This document shows positions 1-7,644 of a stretch of 17,742 nucleotides of DNA, in pieces (positions within the stretch are counted from its first letter, which is position 1; every line of letters begins with the position of its first letter). The notes under the pieces were generated by a model, which saw nothing but the letters and a program-made list of their open reading frames with translations, ran no database searches and was not told the DNA's origin. The stretch lies in assembly GCA_046758845.1 (NCBI GenBank), contig JBHIBA010000070.1:1-17742 (forward strand), written 5' to 3'. Origin of the DNA: JBHIBA01 sp046758845. GTDB taxonomy: Bacteria; UBA8248; JACPRG01; G963555815. Made by a program: the position numbers and the translations under genes.

Positions 1-92
1 GGGAGATCTACCAGGCCCTCCGGCAGCTCGAAAGGGTCCAGCCGAGAAAGAAGGGCGAGTTCGTCCCCCCGCCCATCAGCATCGGCCAGTAG
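1..92 (+). CDS. C-terminal end of an unidentified protein (partial)
   Basis: A reading frame open from the window edge gives 29 residues (from position 3) ending ..FVPPPISIGQ and a TAG stop at 90-92. The composition (EIYQALRQLERVQPRKKGEF then a Pro-rich tail) looks like a genuine protein C-terminus rather than a chance frame. The other two + frames are less protein-like. The fragment is too short to assign to a family. It lies on the same strand as the solute-binding protein downstream, so it could be part of the same transport locus, but that is inference. Confidence 0.45.
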   Translation, partial: EIYQALRQLERVQPRKKGEFVPPPISIGQ

Positions 93-205
93 GATGGGTC
101 AAAATGGCAAAAAAAGAGAAACGAACCCAAAGACTCCTTTAAAAACAATGGGTTGAATTTTGGCTTTTGGCTTTCAGGCGGGTGAGGCGGCAAACGAAGG
201 GTCGC

Positions 206-308
206 ACGGCGGGCCGGGATACTTCGCCTCGCTCAGCACAGGCTCCGACCGGCCCCTACGCGGTATTTCGGGCCGGGCCGGCGATGGGCGCCCACACAGG
301 GGCGCCCC
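206..308. repeat. Double-hairpin intergenic repeat, related to the larger repeats in this window
   Basis: Two stem-loops lie side by side. The first has arms GGGCCGG (211-217) and CCGGCCC (249-255). Its loop reads CTTCGCCTCGCTCAGCACAG and then GCTCC, nearly the same as the loop of the first hairpin in the repeats at 4494 and 16082. The second has the self-complementary arm GGGCGCCC at 286-293 and again at 300-307. This is typical intergenic repeat structure, yet the reading frame of the next gene is open through it. That is why the upstream part of that frame is doubted as coding sequence. Confidence 0.6.
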
Positions 309-1327
309 TACGGTTTCGGCCGGTCGGTGAGACATTCGGGCGAGTGTCCTGCCGCGTTAATTCGCGACATAAGTTCCCGGCTTCCAAACGGGCGGGGGCC
401 GCCTGGGCGGAAAAGGTTCATGTCGGGATGGACTGGATTCTGAGCGGGCGGCACGGCGCCTGGTTCGCCGCTTTGGACAAGGGGTTCTACAAGGAGCAAG
501 GTCTGGATGTCAAAATCTCCCGCGGCTGGGGAAGCGCGGATGGGATCAAGAAGCTGCTGGCCCGCAGCCATCCCATCGTCTTCAACGACATCGGGTCTAT
601 GGTGAAGGCGTTGGGTCAGGGGGCGGATAAGATGCGCGCCTTGGCCGTCATCTACGCCCGCCATCCCTCGACCTTTTTCAGTCTCAAGAAAAACAAGATT
701 TTGAAGCCCAAGGACCTGGAGGGGAAGACCATCGCCGACTCGGTCTTCTCGACGCAGCTCAATCTGTTCCCCTACTTCGCCAAGGTGAACAGTGTCAACC
801 CGTGCAAAGTCCGGTGGATTAAGGTACAGCCGAAGGCCAAGATGTCCATGCTCCTGGCGGAGAAGGCCGACGTTATCGGCTTCTATAACATGCAGATTCC
901 TCTCCTTGAGAAAAAGGCCGCCAAGCTCGGGGGCATCAACGCCATGGAGTGGGGGAATTGGGGTGTGAAGCTCCTGAGCAACGGCATCCTGATCCGCGAG
1001 GACACCCTTAATGCCAATCGCGACCTGGCCCGACGGTTCGTTCACGCTTCCATGAAAGGCTTCCAATCCACCGTCAAGGACCCCCAGTCCGCGGCCGACA
1101 GCATGAAGAAACGATTTCCACTTCTCGATTCTGAGGTTACACTGAAGGAAGTGAAAATCGTCAGCAAGATCGTCCAAACATCCGAGGCGAAGGAGCACGG
1201 GCTCGGGTACATTTCCCCGGAAAAGGTCCAGGTGACCATCGACGAAATGACCAGGGCGTTCAAATTGCCCACCAAGGTGAATGCCAAGGACATCTACGCC
1301 AACGAGTTCATCAAGAAGATCTATTAA
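284..1327 (+). CDS. NMT1/THI5-like ABC transporter substrate-binding protein, 5' end uncertain, signal peptide missing
   Basis: The conserved body starts near position 410 (AEKVHVGMDWILSGRHGAWF) and continues ALDKGFYKEQGLDVKISRGWGS, ending in DIYANEFIKKIY. This is the periplasmic type-2 binding fold of SsuA/ThiY/NMT1 proteins, which capture small organic solutes for an ABC importer. The - strand protein at 12225-13232 is a clear paralogue (ISRGYGSGD, FSLKKTGI, DEIYTNEF). That paralogue has a normal N-terminal signal; here the equivalent stretch (about 335-409) encodes polar, basic residues, and I see no hydrophobic segment in any forward frame. Candidate starts are TTG 167, ATG 284, GTG 344 and ATG 428, none with a good ribosome-binding site. 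ATG 284 is an arbitrary choice inside repeat DNA. The body is intact, so this is either a recently damaged gene or one whose product is no longer exported. No permease or ATPase gene is adjacent. Confidence 0.75.
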   Translation: MGAHTGAPLRFRPVGETFGRVSCRVNSRHKFPASKRAGAAWAEKVHVGMDWILSGRHGAWFAALDKGFYKEQGLDVKISRGWGSADGIKKLLARSHPIVFNDIGSMVKALGQGADKMRALAVIYARHPSTFFSLKKNKILKPKDLEGKTIADSVFSTQLNLFPYFAKVNSVNPCKVRWIKVQPKAKMSMLLAEKADVIGFYNMQIPLLEKKAAKLGGINAMEWGNWGVKLLSNGILIREDTLNANRDLARRFVHASMKGFQSTVKDPQSAADSMKKRFPLLDSEVTLKEVKIVSKIVQTSEAKEHGLGYISPEKVQVTIDEMTRAFKLPTKVNAKDIYANEFIKKIY

Positions 1328-1349
1328 AGAAGGGAATTCCGTCTGAATC

Positions 1350-1402
1350 AGGCGGCGGTCTCTAGGGGCGCTGAACTCATAGAGATCGCCGCCTCCTTTT
1401 TT
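1350..1402 (+). terminator. Rho-independent terminator of the first solute-binding protein gene
   Basis: A 15 bp stem, AGGCGGCGGTCTCTA at 1350-1364 with TAGAGATCGCCGCCT at 1380-1394 (one G-T wobble), has a 15 nt loop and is followed by CC and six T residues at 1397-1402. It begins 22 nt after the TAA stop at 1327, which supports this gene being, or having been, a real transcription unit. Confidence 0.9.
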
Positions 1403-1453
1403 GCCCGAATCCGTCAAACAGGGGGGGGAGGATGCATGGGAGCCTCGGGACAG

Positions 1454-2485
1454 CTAGGCAAGGCTTCGGACGCCCGGCAGGTTCAAGGATTCCAGGACGC
1501 GCCGCCCTAGGTCGAAGTTCTCTCGATTGCTTTCAATGGGCTTGTCCGCCTGGGCGTCCAGGGGCCAAGCCTCGTGCCGTAGGTATTCACGGGCGTAAAG
1601 GGAGCCGCGAAAACAGGCCAGGAAGTTGAAGAAGTCGACCTTGGAACGCTTCCTTCGAAGGGCGGCGATGTCGATCACGGCCGAGACGGTGGCTTCACCG
1701 GGCCCCCCCGTGGACTGCAGGACGTCGCCCTCCGGATTGATGATCTCCGAATACCCGCCCTGCTGGAAAGTCGGGCGCGGTCCCCCGTAGAACCGGCCGT
1801 GATTAGCGGTGACCACGTAGACCGCGTTCTCGTAGGCGCGGGCGCGACGCATCAGGTGTTGTTTTCGAACGAAGGTGTGCCCTTCCCCCGTGGGCATGAT
1901 CAGCACCTCGGCCCCTTTTAAGGCATAGCAACGGGCCGCCTCCGGGAAGTTGATGTCGTAGCAGGTGATGCATGCGAGCCGTCCGATGCGAGTGTCCACC
2001 ACCGGAAAGAGCGCGTCCTCTCCGTAGCGCTCGACGAATTCCGTGTAAACGTCTCCGGGATGGGTGTTGACGGGGGCGTAGGCATCGTTGTGCTTTCGGT
2101 ACTTCAAGATGACCTTGCCGCCATCGTCGATGATGAACGAGGTGTTGAACACCCGCCCGGGCCAATCGGGGTCCGCCTCAAACGTGTTGGCCGCCACGAA
2201 AAATCCGTGCTCGGCCGCCTTCTCCGCCAAAGGGTCGGTCTCGGGACCGGGAATGGGCGAGGCGTTCCGCACGTAGGATTCGATGAATCGGTCCTCGGGG
2301 ACCCCCGTGAGGAAGAACTCCGGAAAGACCACAAGCCTCGTATCAAACCGGACCTCTCCCCCGACGAAGTCCAGCAGCTCCACCGCCCGGTCCAGATTTC
2401 GACGGACCGTCTCGTCCCGCGTTTCCGCTTCCGTGACGACATGCGTCTCGGCCTGCACGCAGGTCACGCCGTAGCATTCGATCAT
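1454..2485 (-). CDS. Carbon-nitrogen hydrolase (nitrilase superfamily)
   Basis: This 343-residue cytoplasmic protein has the alpha-beta-beta-alpha C-N hydrolase fold. The catalytic triad is visible: Glu56 in VVFPEFFLTG, Lys131 in LKYRKHN, and Cys175 in ITCYDINFPEAAR. These motifs are in the expected order and spacing. Members cleave nitriles, amides or N-carbamoyl compounds through a cysteine thioester. Close relatives include aliphatic amidases, N-carbamoyl amino acid hydrolases and beta-ureidopropionases; I cannot choose among them. An extended C-terminal tail follows the core (about residues 280-343). The start is well supported, with GGAGG six to seven bases before the ATG. It lies 348 bases downstream of the amidohydrolase gene on the same strand, so it may belong to the same pathway but probably has its own promoter. 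Working together, the two would suit stepwise opening of a nitrogen heterocycle. Confidence 0.9.
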   Translation of the reverse strand: MIECYGVTCVQAETHVVTEAETRDETVRRNLDRAVELLDFVGGEVRFDTRLVVFPEFFLTGVPEDRFIESYVRNASPIPGPETDPLAEKAAEHGFFVAANTFEADPDWPGRVFNTSFIIDDGGKVILKYRKHNDAYAPVNTHPGDVYTEFVERYGEDALFPVVDTRIGRLACITCYDINFPEAARCYALKGAEVLIMPTGEGHTFVRKQHLMRRARAYENAVYVVTANHGRFYGGPRPTFQQGGYSEIINPEGDVLQSTGGPGEATVSAVIDIAALRRKRSKVDFFNFLACFRGSLYAREYLRHEAWPLDAQADKPIESNRENFDLGRRVLESLNLPGVRSLA

Positions 2486-2833
2486 CTCTCTTCCTCCGGT
2501 GGATTTTCCGAAACGTCCGAGTTTCTTGATTCTACTATCCTACAGGACCTTCGTTCTAACCCCCGAGGGTGCGACTCCCCGGGCTCGGCGGTCGAGGACC
2601 GCACCTTCCCAGATTAAGGCGGCTGAGTGCGATGCAACATTTTACCGGATTCCTTCAGCCATGTGAGTGAAGGGCCGGGGCGGAGGCTCCCCAAGGGGCT
2701 CGTTTTCGCGGCGAAAGTCCCCACGGCACTGGCCGGGTCCGTTCGTTGGGCCTGCTTTTGCTGAGTGACCTTTGTCCAGCAGGCCCTGCTCAGGCGAAGT
2801 GACTGTCAGGGGGGGCCGAAGGATGGGAACCCT
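2486..2833. other. Intergenic stretch between nitrilase and amidohydrolase genes
   Basis: No gene is supported here. The clearest structure is a hairpin with perfect 9 bp arms, GGGCCTGCT (2748-2756) and AGCAGGCCC (2778-2786), and a 21 nt loop. It has no T-run on either strand, so it is not a classical terminator; it may attenuate or stabilise the amidohydrolase mRNA end. The nitrilase promoter should lie near 2500-2560 on the - strand, but I cannot fix its boxes. Confidence 0.5.
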
Positions 2834-4372
2834 CTAGATCAAGTTGTAGCGGTAAACGTTAGGAGTCTCCGGGGGTGAGGTTTCGTCCCAGTCGGCATAG
2901 TGCCGCGCTACGTGCGGGGAGAGTTCTCCCACCATCTTCTCATCCTCTTCAAGCCAGGGAAAGCGGGCGGAAGCCAACTGTTTGAATCGTTCTCTCACCT
3001 TTTCGGGGTCCACGCGCACGTGGCGACCGCCCCGGACCAAAACCTCTCCGTCTACAACGACGGTATGAACGTCTCGGCCCTGTGCCCGGTGGAGCACCAC
3101 CTCGGCCGGTTCCATCCGGGGGTGGGTGAACGGAGAAGCGAACGCGCTCTTACCGTCCAGGAGGACGAGGTCGGCCAACCCGCCCGGAGAGAGTGCGCCG
3201 GCCCTGTCCTTCAGCCCGAGGGCGGATGCGCCTCCTCGGTAAAGGATCTCGAGCCACTCTTTGGCGACTGGGGGGCGGTGGGCCACACGAGGTGCCCTCT
3301 GGAGAAACATCCCGAGCCTGAGATCAGACAGGAGGTCGTTGCTGTCGTGTATGCCCACCCCGTCGGTCCCCACGGCCACTTTGGCCCCTTCTCCCAGCAT
3401 CTCCGTAACCGGCGCGATGCCGTCGGAAAGCCTCAGGTTCTGGCTGGGGTTGTGAACGGCCGTTGCGCCCTCCTGGGCCAGGACCTGAATGTCCTCCTTC
3501 GTGAGCCACACGCAGTGGGCGAGCGAGACCTCCTCGCCAAGAAACCCAAGGTCGGCCAGTTGGCGGACCAGGGATTTGCCGAGGACGCGGCGGCTGTAGA
3601 GCATCTGGTAGCGGGTTTCGAGAAGGTGCGTCTGGATCCCCGTCCCACAGTCCCGGGCCAGGGTCTTCGCCCGTCGCAACAGCTCCTCGGTCACCCACTG
3701 GGGCCCCTGCGGCGCCATAAAGACCCGCACGCGCCCGTCCCTTCCTTCGTCCAGGCCCCGGAAAGCGGACTCCCAGGAGGCAAGGACGGCTTCCGTGCTC
3801 TGGGGGGCCAGAAAGCTCCTCACCCGGTCCCTGAGTCCGGGGGAGAGACGCTCGACAAATGCGGGTTCCGGGCCGTAGGTGAGCTCCCCGCGGTCCCTGA
3901 TCATGGGAGCGAGGGCCACGCGCAGGCCCACCTCTCGGTAAGCGTCCCGCATGGCTTCGGCCCCCTCCATGGGCAAGCGAGGATTGCCGATGAGGAGATC
4001 CAACACGCTCGTAATACCGTTTCGGACCATCTCGTGGGCGACCCAGACTGTTCGCACATAGAGCTCCTCCTCCGTCATCCCGCGTTTGTAGTCCCCGTAG
4101 ATGTAGAGGAGCCAGAGCTCGAGCGGCAGATCGGGGATGCCGTCCCGGAATCCCATGACGCAGTGATGATGGGCGTTGATGAAGCCCGGCATGAGAACGT
4201 CCCATTCGAGAGAGCCAATTTCCTCCTCGAAGGGACCCATCCTTGCGAGGGTTTCGTAGGACCCCACTTCGCGAATCGTCTTGCCTTCGGTAATGACGGC
4301 CCCCTCCTGGAGGACGCCCGGGGAATCACTCATGGTAAGGACGTAGCGGGCCTTAAAGAGACGTCGGGGCAT
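2834..4372 (-). CDS. TRZ/ATZ-family metal-dependent amidohydrolase (aminohydrolase/deaminase)
   Basis: This 512-residue protein of the amidohydrolase superfamily is related to SAH/MTA deaminase, 8-oxoguanine deaminase and the triazine hydrolases AtzA/TrzN. An N-terminal beta-sandwich segment (about 1-60) precedes the TIM barrel. Metal ligands are visible: His68 and His70 in PGFINAHHH, His249 in IQTHLLET with Glu252 beside it, His286 in SLAHCVWL, and Asp337 in VGTDGVGIHDSND. This is the mononuclear pattern used to deaminate or dechlorinate purine- or triazine-like rings. The tail GGLADLVLLDG closes the sandwich. A C-terminal extension of about 60 residues ends NVYRYNLI. The start has AGGAG seven to eight bases upstream. 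The exact substrate cannot be read from sequence. Proximity to a C-N hydrolase fits N-heterocycle degradation. Confidence 0.9.
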   Translation of the reverse strand: MPRRLFKARYVLTMSDSPGVLQEGAVITEGKTIREVGSYETLARMGPFEEEIGSLEWDVLMPGFINAHHHCVMGFRDGIPDLPLELWLLYIYGDYKRGMTEEELYVRTVWVAHEMVRNGITSVLDLLIGNPRLPMEGAEAMRDAYREVGLRVALAPMIRDRGELTYGPEPAFVERLSPGLRDRVRSFLAPQSTEAVLASWESAFRGLDEGRDGRVRVFMAPQGPQWVTEELLRRAKTLARDCGTGIQTHLLETRYQMLYSRRVLGKSLVRQLADLGFLGEEVSLAHCVWLTKEDIQVLAQEGATAVHNPSQNLRLSDGIAPVTEMLGEGAKVAVGTDGVGIHDSNDLLSDLRLGMFLQRAPRVAHRPPVAKEWLEILYRGGASALGLKDRAGALSPGGLADLVLLDGKSAFASPFTHPRMEPAEVVLHRAQGRDVHTVVVDGEVLVRGGRHVRVDPEKVRERFKQLASARFPWLEEDEKMVGELSPHVARHYADWDETSPPETPNVYRYNLI

Positions 4373-4493
4373 GGGCTTTCTCCTGATTCTTGATGCAGCA
4401 GTCAGGAAATCTACATCTCAAGCCTTTCCTTTGGGAAAGCGCAATTTCTTAGGGATCCGTGGGCAAGGGTACTAGAGAACCCTCGCGCCTTTT

Positions 4494-4691
4494 CCTTCCT
4501 CCGTTGTGGTCGCGATTTGAGCACATTCGCTTCGCTCAGTGCAGGCTCCGCGGAAATCGCGGCCGCTGCGCCTACCCCGATCTCCGCTCGGACCTGGGTC
4601 CTCGCTCAGATCGGGGCTACACCAAATGATGACAGAGCCTTGGGCAAAGCTGCATACGGGGCTAAATCCGTTCCAAACTGACCCGCTGCCC
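4494..4691. repeat. Dispersed ~200 bp double-hairpin repeat, copy A
   Basis: The sequence from CCTTCCTCCGTTGT (4494) to CTGCCC (4691) recurs in the same orientation at 16082-16283 with scattered substitutions and small indels. It holds two stem-loops: CGCGATTT (4511-4518) with AAATCGCG (4554-4561), and CCCCGATCT (4575-4583) with AGATCGGGG (4608-4616). A tail of about 75 bases, rich in unpaired sequence (ACACCAAATGATGAC to CCGTTCCAAACTG), follows. It sits in the 454-base gap between the amidohydrolase and metallo-hydrolase genes; the rest of that gap (4373-4493 and 4692-4826) shows nothing I can name. There is no transposase, and I see no clear terminal inverted repeats. Confidence 0.85.
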
Positions 4692-4826
4692 AAGAGATTC
4701 ACCCGGCGGAAATTCCCATCCGTAACCGAACATAAACCCAGCTACGGCGGTTCCAAGAGCGCGGCGGTCGAACGTGATTCCTGCAAGAAAGAGGGATTCC
4801 TCGAGCCACCTCCGGGCGTCGAGAGT

Positions 4827-5660
4827 CTACTTGCCGAACTTCCGCGCCTCGCCGGGCTTAATGGCGACCACCTTGGCCGGGTAGTCCCCCAGGGCCTTGA
4901 TAAGCTCCTCGGGCGTTCCCTTGAGCGGCCTGAAGGTGCCGTAGTGCATGGGGATCACCTCTTTTACCTTGAGGAGGTTGCGGACGGCGTAAGCGGCGTG
5001 GGCCGGGTCCATGGTGAAGTGTCCGCCGATGGGCAGGAGGGCGAGGTCGGGCTTGTAATACTCCCCGATGAACTTCATGTCGGCGAAGACGCCCGTGTCG
5101 CCCGCGTGGTAGATCTTGAAGCCGTCCTCCATCTCGATGATGTAGCCGGCCGGCTCTCCGCCGGGGTAGACCGTCCTCTTCTTGCTGGCGGGGTCGGTGT
5201 AGACGACTCCAGAGCTATGCTCGGCGTGGACCATGGTGACCGTGATCCCGCGGCCCAGCGGCGTAATCGGCCCGCTCTTGTTGAACCGGATCATCTGCTT
5301 ATAAGGAAGCCAGCCGAGGGAGGCGAAGGTGTGCCCCATGTCGGCGTTTATGCCGACCTTGGCGCCGGTCATCTTTGCGAGGGCGGAGACGTCACCGGTG
5401 TGGTCAGGGTGCCCGTGGGTGACGAGGATCAGGTCCACTTTGCCGAGCTTGCTCAGGTCTTTGAATTCCTGAGGGGTCTTCGGGTTCTTGGTGATGAAGG
5501 GGTCTATGACGATCACCTTGCCGCCCGGGGTTGTGATTTTAAAGGCGGACTGGCCGAACCATTGCAGCTCGAAGGCCTGAGCCGGGATGCACCAAGCCAT
5601 GCCGGCCAGGAGAGCTGCGACGAGCACGGACCCCAAGATACTCAGGCGTGTCTTGCCCAT
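4827..5660 (-). CDS. Exported metallo-beta-lactamase-fold hydrolase (UPF0173/UlaG-like)
   Basis: This 277-residue protein has the metallo-hydrolase signature His82-x-His84-x-Asp86-His87 (VTHGHPDHTGD), then His145 in MVHAEHSSG, Asp188 in YHAGDTGVF and His239 in MHYGTFRP, a full dinuclear metal site in family order. The pattern with ALLPIGGHFTMDP matches the UPF0173/UlaG-like branch, whose known members hydrolyse lactones or phosphoesters. Unlike most family members, it begins with a Sec signal peptide: basic MGKTR, a hydrophobic run to about residue 22, and AQA-F cleavage near 29/30. It is therefore expected in the periplasm. The ATG follows a purine-rich AAGGGGGAAAGAG stretch. It appears to be a single-gene unit, flanked by repeat DNA downstream and a possible operator upstream. 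Substrate unknown. Confidence 0.88.
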   Translation of the reverse strand: MGKTRLSILGSVLVAALLAGMAWCIPAQAFELQWFGQSAFKITTPGGKVIVIDPFITKNPKTPQEFKDLSKLGKVDLILVTHGHPDHTGDVSALAKMTGAKVGINADMGHTFASLGWLPYKQMIRFNKSGPITPLGRGITVTMVHAEHSSGVVYTDPASKKRTVYPGGEPAGYIIEMEDGFKIYHAGDTGVFADMKFIGEYYKPDLALLPIGGHFTMDPAHAAYAVRNLLKVKEVIPMHYGTFRPLKGTPEELIKALGDYPAKVVAIKPGEARKFGK

Positions 5661-5752
5661 GGATCTCTTTCCCCCTTTGCGCAGGGCCAGTGGGGCGCAA
5701 GGCCCGCGCCTATCCCCCGTCTGGACGTGCGCCCCCAGAAGACTGTCCGCTC

Positions 5753-5781
5753 AAGTAAATCTCGATTTACCGACTTTTCAA
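5753..5781 (-). promoter_or_regulatory. Putative promoter and operator palindrome of the exported metallo-hydrolase gene
   Basis: On the - strand, TTGAAA (5776-5781) and TTACTT (5753-5758) are 17 bases apart and could serve as -35 and -10 boxes, although the -10 is poor. An inverted repeat, GTAAATC-TC-GATTTAC (5755-5770), lies across the spacer and -10, where a repressor would bind. It is about 95 bases upstream of the start codon. Pattern-based call only. Confidence 0.35.
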
Positions 5782-5834
5782 CAGATTGTCCTTCTGAGGA
5801 CGCTACCATAGCAGGAATTCAAGGAAATCGGTAG

Positions 5835-6305
5835 TGGTGATTTCCCCTCGGTCAGAAGCGGCGCTCCCCATTCCTCTTCATTGGTCACTTGAGAACGAAA
5901 ACATATCGAAAATCCTCTCATTCAACCTAAAGAGGTTTGAGCGAAGCACGTCAGACGGGTTGTACCCACAGATTTACGTTTGCCGGAGTTCTTCGGATTG
6001 CTGATCTAGATCATAGCGCCTAGCCAGACTGGGCATGATACAAATTAATAATTCTAGATGAAATGAAGTCTTGGGGGGGCCAACCGGCGATGGAGAGGCC
6101 GGACGTGCCCCCTCAAAAGTTTTAGCGGGGTAATTCCGGTTTAGAATCGCTCGCCTCTATCCCCTTTGGGAGCGCAGGTCTATCGAGTGAGTAGAGGGTG
6201 AGGCCGCAACTGCCGCCTTTGCAGGGGCGCTGTGGTCATTTCCGACGCCCGCAGAAGGGGGTCGGGCTACGGGTTGGCTCCGTAGGGGGGAGGAGGGTAG
6301 AAGAG
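5835..6305. other. Long leader/intergenic stretch before the LivK-type gene
   Basis: No gene is supported. Two structures stand out. A perfect 12 bp palindrome, TGATCTAGATCA (6002-6013), lies just upstream of an AT-rich patch (GATACAAATTAATAATTC, about 6037-6055) that could hold a -10 box. A nested stem-loop at 6074-6112 has outer arms GGGGGGC and GCCCCC and inner arms CCGGC and GCCGG. If the promoter is near 6050, the SBP mRNA has a leader of about 240 bases, long enough for post-transcriptional control. I recognise no known riboswitch. Confidence 0.4.
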
Positions 6306-7577
6306 ATGATGAGAAAATTGCGCTGGTATGGACTGTCTTTAGCCTTTTTGCTTGCGGCGGGCTTGATGTTCTCCGGTCCGGGGGCTCCATCCCTACTGGC
6401 GCAAGCAAAGCCCATAAAAATTGGGTTTACCATGCCCCTGACAGGAGGTCTATCAGTAGGTGGAAAGGCCGCGTTGGTGGCCATAAAAATATGGGCGGAA
6501 GATGTGAATGCAAAGGGAGGGCTACTGGGAAGGCAGGTGAAGCTCGTTTATTATGACGACCACACGAAGTCGGCTGATATCCCCCAGTTGTATGCGAAAC
6601 TAATCGATGTGGACAAGGTCGATTTTGTCGTCTCGTCATATGGCTCGTTGCTCATTGCGCCTGCGATGCCTACCGTTATCGAGCGCAAGATGGTTTTCCT
6701 GAGCCTGTTTGGCAACGCGATGAATGCGCCGTACAACTACAAATACTACTTCCAGATCATGCCGGCGGGACCGAGGGCCATGGTTGACCAGTTCGGGGGG
6801 TTCTTTACCGTGGCGAGCCAAGTGGACCCTAAGCCTAAGACGGTGGCATTGGTCGGTGTCGACCATGAGTTTGGCGTAAAGTGCCTCGAAGGGGCCAGAG
6901 AAACCGCCGCGAAGTATGGTTTCAAGGTGATCTACGACGAAAGGTACCCCCCCGGTACGACAGATCTCACCCCGGTTGCCAGGAAGATCAAGGCGCTGAA
7001 TCCGGATATGGTTTTTGTGGCGTCCTATCCCCCCGACTCTGTGGCCATGGTCAGGGCGTCGAAGGAGGTGGGTCTGAAACCCAAACTTTTCGGGGGAGGA
7101 ATGGTTGGGTTGCAGTTCACTACTATCCAACAGACGCTCGGTCCAACTCTGAATGGGATCTTAAATTACTGGTTCTGGGTGCCCGAGCCCACGTTGAAGT
7201 TCCCGGGGATTGAGGCGTTCTTGAAGAAGTATCAGGCCAGGGCCCGGAAAGAAGGCGTGGACCCCCTGGGATATTATCTGCCTCCTTGGGCCTATGCGTA
7301 TGTCCAAGTCCTGGGGCAGGCCATCCAGGCGACGAAGAGCCTGGATCAGGCGACCGTCGGGGAGTATATCAGGGCCAACGAGTTTGACACCGTCGTAGGC
7401 AAGGTGAAGTTTGCCCCCAACGGCGAGTGGGCGCGTCCGAGGACGCTCATGGTCCAGATTCAGAATGTCAAGAGCAACGATCTGAGTGAATTTTCAAAAC
7501 CGGGCAAACAGGTGGTAATTTATCCGAAGAAATTTAAGTCAGGAAAGTTAATTTACCCGTTCCCCGGTTGGGAATAA
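6306..7577 (+). CDS. Branched-chain amino acid-type ABC substrate-binding protein (LivK/Peripla_BP_6 family)
   Basis: The product is 423 residues long, beginning MMRKLRWYGL with a hydrophobic segment and a likely Sec cleavage after LLAQA (residues 30-34). The mature protein opens KPIKIGFTMPLTGGLSVGGK, the hallmark of type-I periplasmic binding proteins, followed by a VNAKGGLLGRQVKLVYYDD motif. These bind branched-chain amino acids, amides, urea or aromatic acids and feed LIV-type importers. The start at 6306 is chosen because AGGAGG lies at 6291-6296, nine bases upstream; the frame is open further upstream to 6198 but that part looks non-coding. No LivH, LivM, LivG or LivF gene is beside it, so the importer is encoded elsewhere. 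It is transcribed alone and ends in a strong terminator. Ligand unknown. Confidence 0.93.
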   Translation: MMRKLRWYGLSLAFLLAAGLMFSGPGAPSLLAQAKPIKIGFTMPLTGGLSVGGKAALVAIKIWAEDVNAKGGLLGRQVKLVYYDDHTKSADIPQLYAKLIDVDKVDFVVSSYGSLLIAPAMPTVIERKMVFLSLFGNAMNAPYNYKYYFQIMPAGPRAMVDQFGGFFTVASQVDPKPKTVALVGVDHEFGVKCLEGARETAAKYGFKVIYDERYPPGTTDLTPVARKIKALNPDMVFVASYPPDSVAMVRASKEVGLKPKLFGGGMVGLQFTTIQQTLGPTLNGILNYWFWVPEPTLKFPGIEAFLKKYQARARKEGVDPLGYYLPPWAYAYVQVLGQAIQATKSLDQATVGEYIRANEFDTVVGKVKFAPNGEWARPRTLMVQIQNVKSNDLSEFSKPGKQVVIYPKKFKSGKLIYPFPGWE

Positions 7578-7601
7578 GAAGAAGCAACTTTCCAATGAGG
7601 G

Positions 7602-7644
7602 ACAAGGGCTCGTACCCAGAGCAGGGTATGAGCCCTTGTTTTTT
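7602..7644 (+). terminator. Rho-independent terminator of the LivK-type gene
   Basis: A 16 bp stem, ACAAGGGCTCGTACCC (7602-7617) with GGGTATGAGCCCTTGT (7624-7639), has one wobble pair, a six-base loop and a run of six T residues (7639-7644). It starts 25 bases after the stop codon. Confidence 0.95.

Noticed and set aside
104..142. 12-codon frame MAKKEKRTQRLL
   Set aside because: Too short, and no ribosome-binding site or conserved context to support it.
308..1417. 369-codon open frame on the - strand
   Set aside because: It lies antisense to the SBP gene, whose product has clear family motifs and a matching terminator; the antisense protein is low in recognisable motifs.
3324..4205. 293-codon - strand frame inside the amidohydrolase gene
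   Set aside because: It is an alternate frame of a well-supported gene, with an Arg/Gly/Pro-rich composition.
2900..4393. 497-codon + strand frame
   Set aside because: Antisense to the amidohydrolase, which has all metal ligands and a ribosome-binding site; the long frame follows from high GC content.
4539..5834. 431-codon + strand frame
   Set aside because: It runs through the repeat and antisense to the metallo-hydrolase, with no start signal.
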